A stretch of DNA of 64,000 nt from Microbacterium sp. cx-55 (GTDB taxonomy: Bacteria; Actinomycetota; Actinomycetes; Actinomycetales; Microbacteriaceae). Location of the stretch: assembly GCF_021117345.1 (NCBI RefSeq), contig NZ_CP088261.1:1674001-1738000 (forward strand). Direction: 5' to 3'. A program made the translations under genes and the position numbers. A model generated the notes under the pieces. It saw only the letters and a program-made list of their open reading frames with translations. It did no database searches and had not been told where the DNA came from. This document shows, in pieces, positions 19,093 to 27,290 of this stretch; position 1 is the first letter of the stretch; every line of letters begins with the position of its first letter.

Positions 19093-19760
19093 CGGACGTA
19101 CTCCCTGCGCGTGTGCAGGCCGACGCCCGCGACGATCTCGAGTGCCGTGAGACCGGACTCCGCCGCCCATCGATCGATCGCGGGTGCGCCGTCTTCCGGG
19201 TCGCCGAAGTACACGACGGACTGGCCGCGGGCGACGCGCGCGTCTCCGATGTCGATCACGCAGACGTCCATCGCGATCCGACCGATGATCGGATGCCGCG
19301 CATCGCCCACGCCCACGGCCACTCGGTTGCCGAGCGAGCGCGGGATTCCCTGCGCGTACCCGCCGGTGACGAGGGCGACCCGGGTGTCCTGGAGAGTGCG
19401 GAAGGTGTAGCCGTACGAGACGCCCTCGCCCGCCTTCAGATCTTTGACGGCGAGCACCGTGCCGCACAGGCTGAGCGCGGGGCGCGTACCCGGCTGGAGG
19501 CCGAAGGCGACCGCGGGCGCGACATCGGGCAGCACGCCGGACGTCAGGATCCTCGGGTTGCTCAGATCGTGACGCGCGAGGTCAGCGGAATCCGCCAACA
19601 GGAGCACGTCGGTGCTCTCGAGCAGGACGGCAGCGACGTCGGCGACTCCGTGCCCGCGTGCGTCGCGGCGCACGTCCACGACTGATCCCCCACTCGCGCG
19701 GACATTCGCGATGATCGCCGTCGCGAAGACGCGGGCGCGCGGGTCGGCATCCGTGGACAC
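19089..19760 (-). CDS. Alanine racemase C-terminal domain protein with vestigial barrel strand
   Basis: A 223-residue protein. Residues about 95-222 match the alanine racemase C-terminal domain well: GEGVSYGYTF (Tyr116, the catalytic tyrosine position), VTGGYAQGIPRSLGNR and GRIAMDVCVIDIGD. The N-terminal 90 residues retain only a trace of the barrel: SVVDVRRDARGHG aligns with the usual VVKADAYGHG, with Arg31 in place of the PLP lysine and Arg35 in place of tyrosine. It cannot bind PLP as a Schiff base alone. GTG at 19760 has GAGG five bases upstream. It lies seven bases after gatD and overlaps the barrel-subunit gene, so the two are co-translated. Confidence 0.82.
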   Translation of the reverse strand: MSTDADPRARVFATAIIANVRASGGSVVDVRRDARGHGVADVAAVLLESTDVLLLADSADLARHDLSNPRILTSGVLPDVAPAVAFGLQPGTRPALSLCGTVLAVKDLKAGEGVSYGYTFRTLQDTRVALVTGGYAQGIPRSLGNRVAVGVGDARHPIIGRIAMDVCVIDIGDARVARGQSVVYFGDPEDGAPAIDRWAAESGLTALEIVAGVGLHTRREYVR

Positions 19761-19767
19761 GCGGGCC

Positions 19768-20523
19768 TCAGAGCTGAATCGCGTTGAAACGCTTGTTCAC
19801 GGCGAGTCGTTCGATCTCGGCGCGAGCGGCCTCGGCGTGCACGTCGACGGCGCGGTGGGCGACACCCGACGCGTACTCGACGCCCTGTCGGGCGAAAGCC
19901 CGGGCCAGCAGCGCATCGGCCAGGGGCGGATTCAACGGGAGCACCGGACCCTGCACGTTCGTGGCGTACAGCCCGCCGATCGCGATGGACTCGAACCCGT
20001 CCGCGAATCCCCCGTTACCGGCGATCACCTTCCCGTACCGCACGGCGGGGTCCGCATCCGGCGCCAGGGTCCATTCGGACGCGTGATCCTCGAAGCCGAC
20101 GAGTCGCCCGGTGACCGTCTCGGCCACCACGTACCCGACACGACGCTGACGGGTGCGAGCGACCCGCGCCGGAAGCAGCCCCAGGCCCTCGATCGCCGTC
20201 CCATCGAGCAGATCGATTCCTGTACTCAGCAACTCGGCGCCGCCGCCGACAGCGAAGACCACGCCGCCGGACGCGAGCTGCGCCGCCAGCCAGTCACGTC
20301 GCCCGTGGAGGTCGTCGCCGACGACGCGGAGCGCCGAGAGCGGACCGTTTCCGATCACGACGATGTCGGCGGTGTCGGGCGCGGTCTCACCGCGACCGAC
20401 CAGGACGACCTCGGTCTCGTGACCCGACAGCGCTGCGCGCGCCGCCAGCACCTCGACGTTGCCGCGGTCTCCGGTCACCCCGAGCAGGTCGGGGTACAGC
20501 TGGACGATTCGGATCGCGGTCAT
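19768..20523 (-). CDS. gatD: GatD-like glutamine amidotransferase subunit without catalytic Cys or His
   Basis: A 251-residue class I glutaminase fold homologous to GatD, the partner of MurT in amidating D-Glu of lipid II. Family landmarks are IVQLYPDLLGVTGDRGN, IEGLGLLP, TGRLVGFEDH and QGPVLPLNPPLADALL. The nucleophile elbow, normally ICGGYQ, reads VGGGAE here, so the catalytic Cys is Gly93. The catalytic His of the YLHGP motif is Gln191. The protein contains no cysteine at all, so it cannot be a working glutaminase, although the frame is intact. The ATG overlaps the murT stop (ATGA) and follows AGGAGGTGG, so it is certainly expressed with MurT. Confidence 0.85.
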   Translation of the reverse strand: MTAIRIVQLYPDLLGVTGDRGNVEVLAARAALSGHETEVVLVGRGETAPDTADIVVIGNGPLSALRVVGDDLHGRRDWLAAQLASGGVVFAVGGGAELLSTGIDLLDGTAIEGLGLLPARVARTRQRRVGYVVAETVTGRLVGFEDHASEWTLAPDADPAVRYGKVIAGNGGFADGFESIAIGGLYATNVQGPVLPLNPPLADALLARAFARQGVEYASGVAHRAVDVHAEAARAEIERLAVNKRFNAIQL

Positions 20524-21815
20524 CGCCGTGCCACCTCCTGGTCGCCGTGTCCGAGGATGCGGCGGCCGATCATCATCAGCTCGTAGTTCACGAACCACAC
20601 CTGGCGTCCGCCGGCGGTCGGCGCGAAGCCGCGCATGATCGCCGCGGCCTTCTCCATGTCGGGCTCGACCGTGCCGATCGGGATACCCGCATACGCGAGC
20701 CGTGTCGCAATCTGGTGGGCCTTCTCACCCGACACGACGTCGACATGGTCGAGGCCGGTCAGATCGACGTCGTACAACCAGGAGACGTCGGGCGTGCCCT
20801 CGTCGATCGCCATCAGGAGACGTTCGGGAGCGCCGTCGAGCGCGTCGACGTTCAGCTGCAGGCTCGGGCCGTTCTTGAACATCACGAACTCGACCTGCTC
20901 GTCACCGGTGCGACGAAGGGGCACCAGCTCGCCGCGCCCGTACGCGGGAGTCATCCGCGCGAATCCTTGTGCCGCAGCCTCCGTGCGGAACTCGTCGCCG
21001 AGCACATGCCGCGCGACGCTGACCGCGGCCGCCGCATCGACGGCGTAGTGCAGGCCGCGAGCGGGCAGAGTGAGGGAGAACTCGTCGCCCTCCAGAGACA
21101 GGGTCACGGACCGGCCGTCCACGGAGACGACCTCGGACTCCGCCGCGCGCTCACGCGCCCCCGCCTCGCCGCTGCGCGTGTCGGTCGCGTTGACGAGGCC
21201 ATGCGCGGAGGCACCGACCACGTCGCGCGACGCACCGAAGAACGAGACCGGAGCCTTCAACGTCGACTCGTCGATCTTGCTGAGGTAGGGATCGTCACGG
21301 TTGATCACGACGCGGACGTCTGCGCGTCGCGCTGCGTCGAGCATCATGTCGGCGACGCGCTCGGTCTCGTAGAACCGGTACAGCTGATCGACCTGAACGT
21401 TGAGCGCCACGATGACACGCGGCGACAGGATGTCGGCGAGCTCTGCGGCGAATCCTTCATCGACTTCGAGGACCGCCACGTCGGCGCGCACGCGGCCGGT
21501 GAGCGTGGCATCGGCCAGCAGAGCGCTCGTCACGCCCTGCGGCAGGTTCGCCCCGGTCGGGTTCGTGAAGACGCGCAGCCCGTGGGCGCGCAGGATCTCA
21601 CTGACCATGTGCGTGGTGGTTGTCTTCCCGTTCGAGCCCAGCACGAACACCACGCCGTAACGGAACTGGCCGCCGAGCGAACTCAGCAGGTTCGGCGCCA
21701 AGCGATTGGCGAGGTGCCCGGGGAAGGCGGAGCCTCCCCCGCGCAAACGCGTCGCGAAGCGGGCGAGCTTGCCGGCGAGAACCGCCGGCACATAACGGAT
21801 GCTGCTTCCCGTCAC
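20520..21815 (-). CDS. murT: MurT-like Mur ligase family protein without zinc ribbon
   Basis: A 431-residue Mur ligase homologue. The ATP site is GSNGKTTTT (Lys64), the central domain contains LNVQVDQLYRFYE and INRDDPYL, and the C-terminal DUF1727-like domain contains DVSWLYDVDLTGLDHV. Known MurT proteins carry a four-cysteine zinc ribbon inserted in the central domain. Here the corresponding stretch after FFGASRDV is Ala/Glu-rich and the whole protein has no cysteine. The usual KNPAG segment reads KNGPSLQLN. GTG at 21815 lies seven bases after the rpoD stop, so murT may be read through from rpoD. Activation of the D-Glu carboxyl is expected from the family; the amine acceptor is uncertain here. 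Confidence 0.85.
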   Translation of the reverse strand: MTGSSIRYVPAVLAGKLARFATRLRGGGSAFPGHLANRLAPNLLSSLGGQFRYGVVFVLGSNGKTTTTHMVSEILRAHGLRVFTNPTGANLPQGVTSALLADATLTGRVRADVAVLEVDEGFAAELADILSPRVIVALNVQVDQLYRFYETERVADMMLDAARRADVRVVINRDDPYLSKIDESTLKAPVSFFGASRDVVGASAHGLVNATDTRSGEAGARERAAESEVVSVDGRSVTLSLEGDEFSLTLPARGLHYAVDAAAAVSVARHVLGDEFRTEAAAQGFARMTPAYGRGELVPLRRTGDEQVEFVMFKNGPSLQLNVDALDGAPERLLMAIDEGTPDVSWLYDVDLTGLDHVDVVSGEKAHQIATRLAYAGIPIGTVEPDMEKAAAIMRGFAPTAGGRQVWFVNYELMMIGRRILGHGDQEVARR

Positions 21816-21822
21816 GCCCGGA

Positions 21823-23208
21823 TCACTCCAGGTAGTCGCGCAGAGACTGCGAGCGGCTGGGGTGGCGGAGCTTGGCCATCGTCTTCGACTCGATCTGACG
21901 GATGCGCTCGCGCGTGACGCCGAACGTGTCGCCGATCTGGTCGAGAGTCTTCGGCTGGCCGTCGCCCAGGCCGAAACGCATCCGGATCACTCCGGCTTCG
22001 CGCTCCGAGAGCGAATCGAGGAGCGACTCGAGCTGGCGCTGCAGCATGGTGAACCCGACGGCGTCCGCCGGAACGACAGCCTCGGTGTCTTCGATGAGGT
22101 CGCCGAACTCGCTGTCGCCGTCTTCACCAAGCGGGGTGTGCAGCGAGATGGGCTCGCGGCCGTACTTCTGCACCTCGATGACCTTCTCGGGGGTCATGTC
22201 GAGTTCACGGCTGAGCTCTTCCGGCGTGGGTTCGCGGCCCAGGTCCTGCAGCATCTGACGCTGCACGCGGGCGAGCTTGTTGATGACCTCGACCATGTGC
22301 ACCGGGATGCGGATGGTGCGCGCCTGGTCGGCCATCGCGCGGGTGATCGCCTGACGGATCCACCACGTCGCGTACGTCGAGAACTTGAAGCCCTTGGTGT
22401 AGTCGAACTTCTCGACGGCACGGATGAGGCCGAGGTTGCCCTCCTGGATCAGGTCGAGGAACTGCATCCCGCGACCCGTGTAACGCTTCGCGAGAGAGAC
22501 CACGAGGCGGAGGTTCGCGCCCAGAAGATGGCTCTTCGCGCGCTGACCGTCGCGCGCGACCCACTGCAGGTCGAGACCGAGCTGCTTGGACTTCTCCGCC
22601 GCAGACATCTTCGAGAGCTTCTCTTCGGCGAACAGACCCGCCTCGATCCGCATCGCCAGCTCGACCTCTTCGGCAGCGTTGAGGAGCGGGACCTTACCGA
22701 TCTGCTTCAGGTAGTCCTTGACCGGGTCGGCCGTCGCGCCGGTGATCTGCGCGGAGTAGACGGGAACGTCGTCCTCGTCGTTCGACGAGATGACGATCGC
22801 ACCCGCGGGCAGGGGCTCGGCGACGGGCTTCGCGCCCTCTTCTTCCGAGTCTTCGTCGGAATCGGTCGGCTTCGCGACGGCCGCGGCCGGCGCCTCGGGC
22901 GTCTCATCGGCATCCGTCTCGTCGACCTCGGGTGCGGCCTCGTCGATCTCGACCTCGTCGTCGAATTCTTCCTCGTCCTCGCCCTTGGCGGCGGACTTCT
23001 TGGCGGGAGCCTTCTTCGCGGGCGCCTTCGCCGCTGCCTTGGCGGCGGGCTTCGCGGCCGTCTTGGCGGCGGGCTTCTTCGCGGGGGTCTTCTTTACCGG
23101 CGTCTTGGCCGCGGGCGCCGCGGCGACCTCCTCGGCGACGACGCCGTCGGACTCAGCCGTCGTGGCTGCCGTCCGCGAGCGGGTGTCGGTCTTCGTAACT
23201 GGAGTCAC
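21823..23208 (-). CDS. rpoD: Principal RNA polymerase sigma factor
   Basis: A 461-residue group 1 sigma factor (HrdB/SigA). The N-terminal 150 residues are low complexity: a Lys/Ala/Pro-rich stretch ([15 protein letters not shown]) followed by an acidic stretch, as in other actinobacterial SigA proteins. Then come region 1.2 ([16 protein letters not shown]), region 2 ([35 protein letters not shown]), region 3 and region 4 ([19 protein letters not shown]). GTG at 23208 gives [11 protein letters not shown] and has AAAGG six bases away; the earlier in-frame ATG lacks one. About 195 bp of non-coding DNA upstream should hold its promoter, but I could not assign hexamers with confidence. Confidence 0.96.
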   Translation of the reverse strand: MTPVTKTDTRSRTAATTAESDGVVAEEVAAAPAAKTPVKKTPAKKPAAKTAAKPAAKAAAKAPAKKAPAKKSAAKGEDEEEFDDEVEIDEAAPEVDETDADETPEAPAAAVAKPTDSDEDSEEEGAKPVAEPLPAGAIVISSNDEDDVPVYSAQITGATADPVKDYLKQIGKVPLLNAAEEVELAMRIEAGLFAEEKLSKMSAAEKSKQLGLDLQWVARDGQRAKSHLLGANLRLVVSLAKRYTGRGMQFLDLIQEGNLGLIRAVEKFDYTKGFKFSTYATWWIRQAITRAMADQARTIRIPVHMVEVINKLARVQRQMLQDLGREPTPEELSRELDMTPEKVIEVQKYGREPISLHTPLGEDGDSEFGDLIEDTEAVVPADAVGFTMLQRQLESLLDSLSEREAGVIRMRFGLGDGQPKTLDQIGDTFGVTRERIRQIESKTMAKLRHPSRSQSLRDYLE

Positions 23209-23403
23209 GGTTCGCCTTTCACCGCGGATCAGCACCACGGTCGGTCTCGGACACTAGTAAGACCCTTGTCAAGTCTCGAGGACGCCTAAACGTCCCCGAT
23301 TGACAACGGGTCGGTCCTCTATTGTCGCATACCCCGGACACAGCATTGACGCGGCACCCGGTCATCGGGTAAACGTCGCGGCGACCACCGCTATTCCACA
23401 GGG

Positions 23404-24333
23404 TCAGCCGAATGCCGGCCCGCGTGAGTCGTCGTCGTGCGACCCGGTGGCGAGGAACTTCTCCAGCTCCGCAGCGATCTCGTCGGCGCTCGGCAGATCC
23501 GCCTCGTGCAGCAGCGGCGACGCTTGGGTTGCCCCCGCCATGTACGCGTCGTAGCGCTCTTCGAGGTTCTGCAGCATGGTCGTGAGCTCGTCGCTCGCCT
23601 CGATCTGCTGGGACACCTTGCCGAGGAATTCCTCGTTGTCGGCACGCAGATCATCGACGGTGAACACGAGACCGGTCGCCGCGGTCACGCTGTCGAGCGC
23701 CGCGATGGCGGATGCGGGGTACTCGGCGTCGCCGAGATAGTGCGGCACGAGGAGCACGAAACCGGCGACGGCCGCCCCGGCCTCCGCCAAGCGGTACTCG
23801 AGAAGGTGTCCGGCGGTGGCCGGCACCTGCGTGCGCGGCTTCCAGACCGAGTGCAGTTCCGCGAGCTCGGCGCGGGTGCCCGACACCGTCGCACCGAGCG
23901 GACGGGTGTGCGGCACCGGCATTCCGATCGAGTGCACCCACGTCACCGTCGCCACCGAGTACTCGGCCGCGGCTGCCACCACGGATGCGGTGAAGGCCTC
24001 CCAGGCGAAGTCCGGCTCGTACCCGGTCAGCACGAGGAACGGTTGGCCGAGCGCATCGTGTGCGAGCGCGAGCTCGAGCCTCGGCGGAATGTAATCGGTG
24101 AGGTGGTCCTCCTCGAACGCCACCGTGGGGCGGCGCGCACGGTAGTCCAGCAGCAGATCGTTCTCGTAGCGGCGCAGCACCGTCGGCGACAGTTCGTCGC
24201 GCAAGTAAGAGATCGTCTGGGAGACCGCAGACCCCGCGTCCGTGAAGCCGGTGAGCATCACGACGAGCGGGAGGCCGACGGGCACGGGAGGCGCGTCGGT
24301 TGCGTCGGCGTAGAGCGACGGGTTCCAGGGCAT
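23404..24333 (-). CDS. PAC2 family protein
   Basis: A 309-residue protein of the PAC2 (proteasome assembly chaperone 2-like) family. Typical segments are LPLVVMLTGFTDAGSAVSQ, FLVLTGYEPDFAWEAF, SIGMPVPHTRPLGATVSG and VPHYLGDAEYPASAIAAL. In actinobacteria this family is widespread and functionally undefined. No signal peptide is seen. ATG at 24333 has TACCAT six bases upstream, which would make the transcript leaderless. It diverges from pepA, with 64 bp between starts. Confidence 0.88.
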   Translation of the reverse strand: MPWNPSLYADATDAPPVPVGLPLVVMLTGFTDAGSAVSQTISYLRDELSPTVLRRYENDLLLDYRARRPTVAFEEDHLTDYIPPRLELALAHDALGQPFLVLTGYEPDFAWEAFTASVVAAAAEYSVATVTWVHSIGMPVPHTRPLGATVSGTRAELAELHSVWKPRTQVPATAGHLLEYRLAEAGAAVAGFVLLVPHYLGDAEYPASAIAALDSVTAATGLVFTVDDLRADNEEFLGKVSQQIEASDELTTMLQNLEERYDAYMAGATQASPLLHEADLPSADEIAAELEKFLATGSHDDDSRGPAFG

Positions 24334-24385
24334 ACCCCAATGGTACGAGGCGTGGTGGGGGCGGGCTCCGCGCGGGCACCGTCCT

Positions 24386-24397
24386 TAGGATGGAGTC
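24386..24397 (+). promoter_or_regulatory. Leaderless -10 element of pepA
   Basis: TAGGAT at 24386-24391 is followed by six bases and then the ATG. Transcription would start at or next to the start codon. No good -35 hexamer is visible. Confidence 0.55.
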
Positions 24398-25870
24398 ATG
24401 CCGCATCCGGAACTCCACTTCACCTCGGCGCCCCTGAACGAGACCACCGCGGACGCGGTGCTGCTCGCCCTGCCGCCGCTCGACGCATCCCTTTTCGAAT
24501 CCACGTCGCCGGACGGCGACTGGCCCGCCATCCGCACGGCACTCGAAGCCGTCGGATTCTCCGGCGCCCCGGGCGTGTTCCAGCGTGTCCTCGTCCCTGG
24601 CCTCGAGAACGTCCCGGTGGCGGTCGTCGGCACGGGATCCGCACCGGATGCGGACGCCCTGCGTTTCGCCGTCGGCGCCGGCATCCGCTCGCTCATCGGG
24701 TTCGATACCGTCAGCGTCATCGCGCCGGGTGTCACAGGGAATGCGCGTGCCCTCGCGGAGGGCGCCGGTCTCGGCGGCTACCGCTTCGAGGGGTACAAAG
24801 CCGACGGCGCAAAGAAGCGCGCCGCGACCGTCACCATCCACGCCGAGGGCTCCGACGAAGACCTGCGTGTCGCGCAGGTCGCATCCTCGGCGACGGCGCT
24901 CGTAAAGGACCTCGTCTCGATCCCGGCCGAGTGGTTCGGACCGGAGGACTTCGCACAGCGGGCCGCCGAGGTCGTCTCGGACCTCCCGGTCGAGATCACC
25001 GTGCTCGACGAGAGCGACCTCCGCACCGAGGGCTACGGCGGAATCCTCGGCGTCGGTCAAGGATCGGACCGCCCGCCCCGTCTCGTGCGTCTCGACTATG
25101 CGCCCGAGGGGGCCTCGCGGCATGTCGCGCTCGTAGGCAAGGGCATCACCTTCGACACCGGCGGGCTGTCGCTGAAGCCGGCGTCGTCGATGGTCGGCAT
25201 GAAGTACGACATGTGCGGGGCCGCGACCGCTCTCGCCGTCCTCGTCGCCGCCGCAGAACTCGGCGCCCCCGTGCACGTCACGGCATGGCTCTGCATCGCC
25301 GACAACATGCCCTCCGGACGCGCCATCCGCCCCGGTGACGTGCTGCGCATCAAGGACGGCACGACCGTCGAGGTACTCAACACCGACGCAGAAGGTCGAC
25401 TCGTCCTCGCCGATGGCCTGGTCGCGGCGAGCAGCGAGCACCCCGACCTGATCGTCGATGTCGCCACGCTCACCGGCGCGATCACGGTCGCGCTCGGCAA
25501 CCGTCACGCGGGAGTCATGGGCGACGACGCCGCCGTCGCCGAGTACCTCGCGGCATCCGAACGGGCCGGCGAACTGGCGTGGCGACTGCCGCTGCCCCCG
25601 CACATGGAGGACGACCTCGACTCGCCGATCGCCGACATGGTGAACGCGAAGATCGGCGACCCGGCGGGCGGGTCGCTGTTCGCGGGTCTGTTCCTGCAGC
25701 GTTTCGTCGGACGCGCGAGCGATGACGCCGACGCACCGCGCATCCCCTGGGTGCACCTCGACATCGCCGGTGTCGGCATGAACAAGGGCGGCGGCTACGG
25801 CTTCACCGAGAAGGGCCCGACCGGCGCAACGGTTCGAAGCCTCATCGAGCTCCTCACCGGTCAGGCCTGA
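24398..25870 (+). CDS. pepA: Leucyl aminopeptidase, M17 family
   Basis: A 490-residue cytosolic aminopeptidase with two active-site metals that removes N-terminal residues from peptides. The C-terminal catalytic domain carries GKGITFDTGGLSLKP, MKYDMCGAATAL, and the M17 signature NTDAEGRL at about residues 328-335. GNRHAGVMGDD and GGGYGFTEKGPTGATVR complete the family pattern. Length is normal. The ATG follows a TAGGAT -10 element by six bases. lpd begins one base after the stop, so the two are probably cotranscribed. Confidence 0.96.
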   Translation: MPHPELHFTSAPLNETTADAVLLALPPLDASLFESTSPDGDWPAIRTALEAVGFSGAPGVFQRVLVPGLENVPVAVVGTGSAPDADALRFAVGAGIRSLIGFDTVSVIAPGVTGNARALAEGAGLGGYRFEGYKADGAKKRAATVTIHAEGSDEDLRVAQVASSATALVKDLVSIPAEWFGPEDFAQRAAEVVSDLPVEITVLDESDLRTEGYGGILGVGQGSDRPPRLVRLDYAPEGASRHVALVGKGITFDTGGLSLKPASSMVGMKYDMCGAATALAVLVAAAELGAPVHVTAWLCIADNMPSGRAIRPGDVLRIKDGTTVEVLNTDAEGRLVLADGLVAASSEHPDLIVDVATLTGAITVALGNRHAGVMGDDAAVAEYLAASERAGELAWRLPLPPHMEDDLDSPIADMVNAKIGDPAGGSLFAGLFLQRFVGRASDDADAPRIPWVHLDIAGVGMNKGGGYGFTEKGPTGATVRSLIELLTGQA

Positions 25871-25871
25871 G

Positions 25872-27236
25872 GTGGAAACCGACATCGTCGTCATCGGCGG
25901 CGGAAGCGGCGGCTACGCCGCGGCCTTGCGTGCGGCGGAACTCGGCAAGCGGGTCATGATCATCGAACGAGACAAGGTCGGCGGAACGTGCCTGCACCGC
26001 GGCTGCGTCCCGACGAAGGCGCTCCTGCACGTCGCGGAGACGGCCGATTCCGTGCGCGAAGCGACCTCACTCGGCGTCCTGGCCGATTTGCAGGGCTTCG
26101 ACGTGCCGCGCATGCACGCGTTCCGCGAAGGCATCGTCGCGAAGAAGTACAAGGGCCTGGAGGGTCTCCTCCGCGCCCGCGGAGTCGAGACCGTGATCGC
26201 AGAAGGCACGGTCGTCGCGCCGGGCCGAGTGCGCGCGGGAGACGTCGAGATCACCGCATCCGACATCATCGTCGCCACCGGCGCGCAGACGCGAACGCTG
26301 CCCGGCGTCGAAATCTCCGGGCGAGTGCTCTCGAGCGAGCAGGCGCTGGCGCTCGATGAGATCCCCGGCTCGGTCATCGTGCTGGGCGGCGGCGTGATCG
26401 GAGTCGAGTTCGCGAGCCTCTGGCGTTCGCTCGGCGCCGAGGTGACGATCGTCGAGGCACTGGACCACCTCGTCCCCACCGAGGACGACGCGCTGCGTAC
26501 ACAGCTCGCGCGCGCCTTCCGCAAGCGCGGCATCCAGACCCGCCTCGGCGCGCGATTCGCATCGGTGGCGCAGACCGACACGGGTGTCACGGTCGCGCTC
26601 GAGGGCGGAGACGAGCTGCACGCCGACTACCTGCTGGTCGCGGTCGGCCGCGCTCCCGTCACCGCGGGTCTCGGACTCGAAGATGCCGGCGTGCAGATCG
26701 ACCGCGGCTTCATCGTGACGGATGCGGACCTTCGCTCCACGGCGCCGGGAATCTGGGCGGTCGGCGATGTCGTCGCCGGACCGCAGCTCGCGCACCGCGG
26801 ATTCCAGCACGGCATTCAGGTCGCCGAGCGCATCGCGGGCCAGCATCCCGTGCCGGTGTCCGATGAGCTCGTCCCGCGGGTCGTCTACACGAGTCCCGAA
26901 CTCGCCTCGGTCGGGCTCACCCGAGCCCAGGCGGTCGAGCGCTTCGGAGAAGACGGCATCGCCGCCGTCGATTACAACCTGGCCGGCAACGCCCGCACTG
27001 AGATCATCGGCGGATCCGGCACCGCCCGGGTCATCCGCCGCGTCGATGGCCCCGTCATCGGCGTGCACCTCGCCGGACCGCGCGTCGGAGAGCTCATCTC
27101 CGAAGCGCAACTCGTCGTCGGGTGGGACGCGCACCCCGAGGACATCGCCCCGTTCATTCACGCACATCCGACTCAGAGCGAAGCGCTGGGCGAGGCATTC
27201 CTCGCCCTGGCCGGCAAGCCGTTGCACGTCCTCTGA
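25872..27236 (+). CDS. lpd: Dihydrolipoyl dehydrogenase
   Basis: A 454-residue FAD- and NAD-dependent disulfide oxidoreductase, the E3 component that reoxidises dihydrolipoamide in 2-oxoacid dehydrogenase complexes. The sequence shows the FAD site VIGGGSGGYAAALRAAELG, redox cysteines Cys40 and Cys45 in GGTCLHRGCVPTK, the NAD site VLGGGVIGVEFASLW, and the C-terminal His-Glu pair in HAHPTQSE. GTG at 25872 directly follows pepA. The next gene encodes the E2 component, so E3 and E2 are encoded together, whereas the E1 gene aceE is 20 kb away. Confidence 0.95.
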   Translation: METDIVVIGGGSGGYAAALRAAELGKRVMIIERDKVGGTCLHRGCVPTKALLHVAETADSVREATSLGVLADLQGFDVPRMHAFREGIVAKKYKGLEGLLRARGVETVIAEGTVVAPGRVRAGDVEITASDIIVATGAQTRTLPGVEISGRVLSSEQALALDEIPGSVIVLGGGVIGVEFASLWRSLGAEVTIVEALDHLVPTEDDALRTQLARAFRKRGIQTRLGARFASVAQTDTGVTVALEGGDELHADYLLVAVGRAPVTAGLGLEDAGVQIDRGFIVTDADLRSTAPGIWAVGDVVAGPQLAHRGFQHGIQVAERIAGQHPVPVSDELVPRVVYTSPELASVGLTRAQAVERFGEDGIAAVDYNLAGNARTEIIGGSGTARVIRRVDGPVIGVHLAGPRVGELISEAQLVVGWDAHPEDIAPFIHAHPTQSEALGEAFLALAGKPLHVL

Positions 27237-27290
27237 TCGCACGGCATCACTAAGCTAGACAAGAATTCGCATTTCAAAGGAGCAAATCCC

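Noticed and set aside
18058..19760. A single alanine racemase gene broken by a frameshift
   Set aside because: The C-terminal-domain gene precedes the barrel gene, and the barrel gene has its own C-terminal domain; both have plausible starts and ribosome sites.
19768..20523. gatD as a pseudogene
   Set aside because: The frame is full length, has a strong ribosome site, overlaps murT and keeps conserved motifs apart from the catalytic residues.
23209..23403. Promoter hexamers of rpoD
   Set aside because: TTGACA-like words occur on both strands, but none has a -10 at acceptable spacing, so no promoter was assigned.
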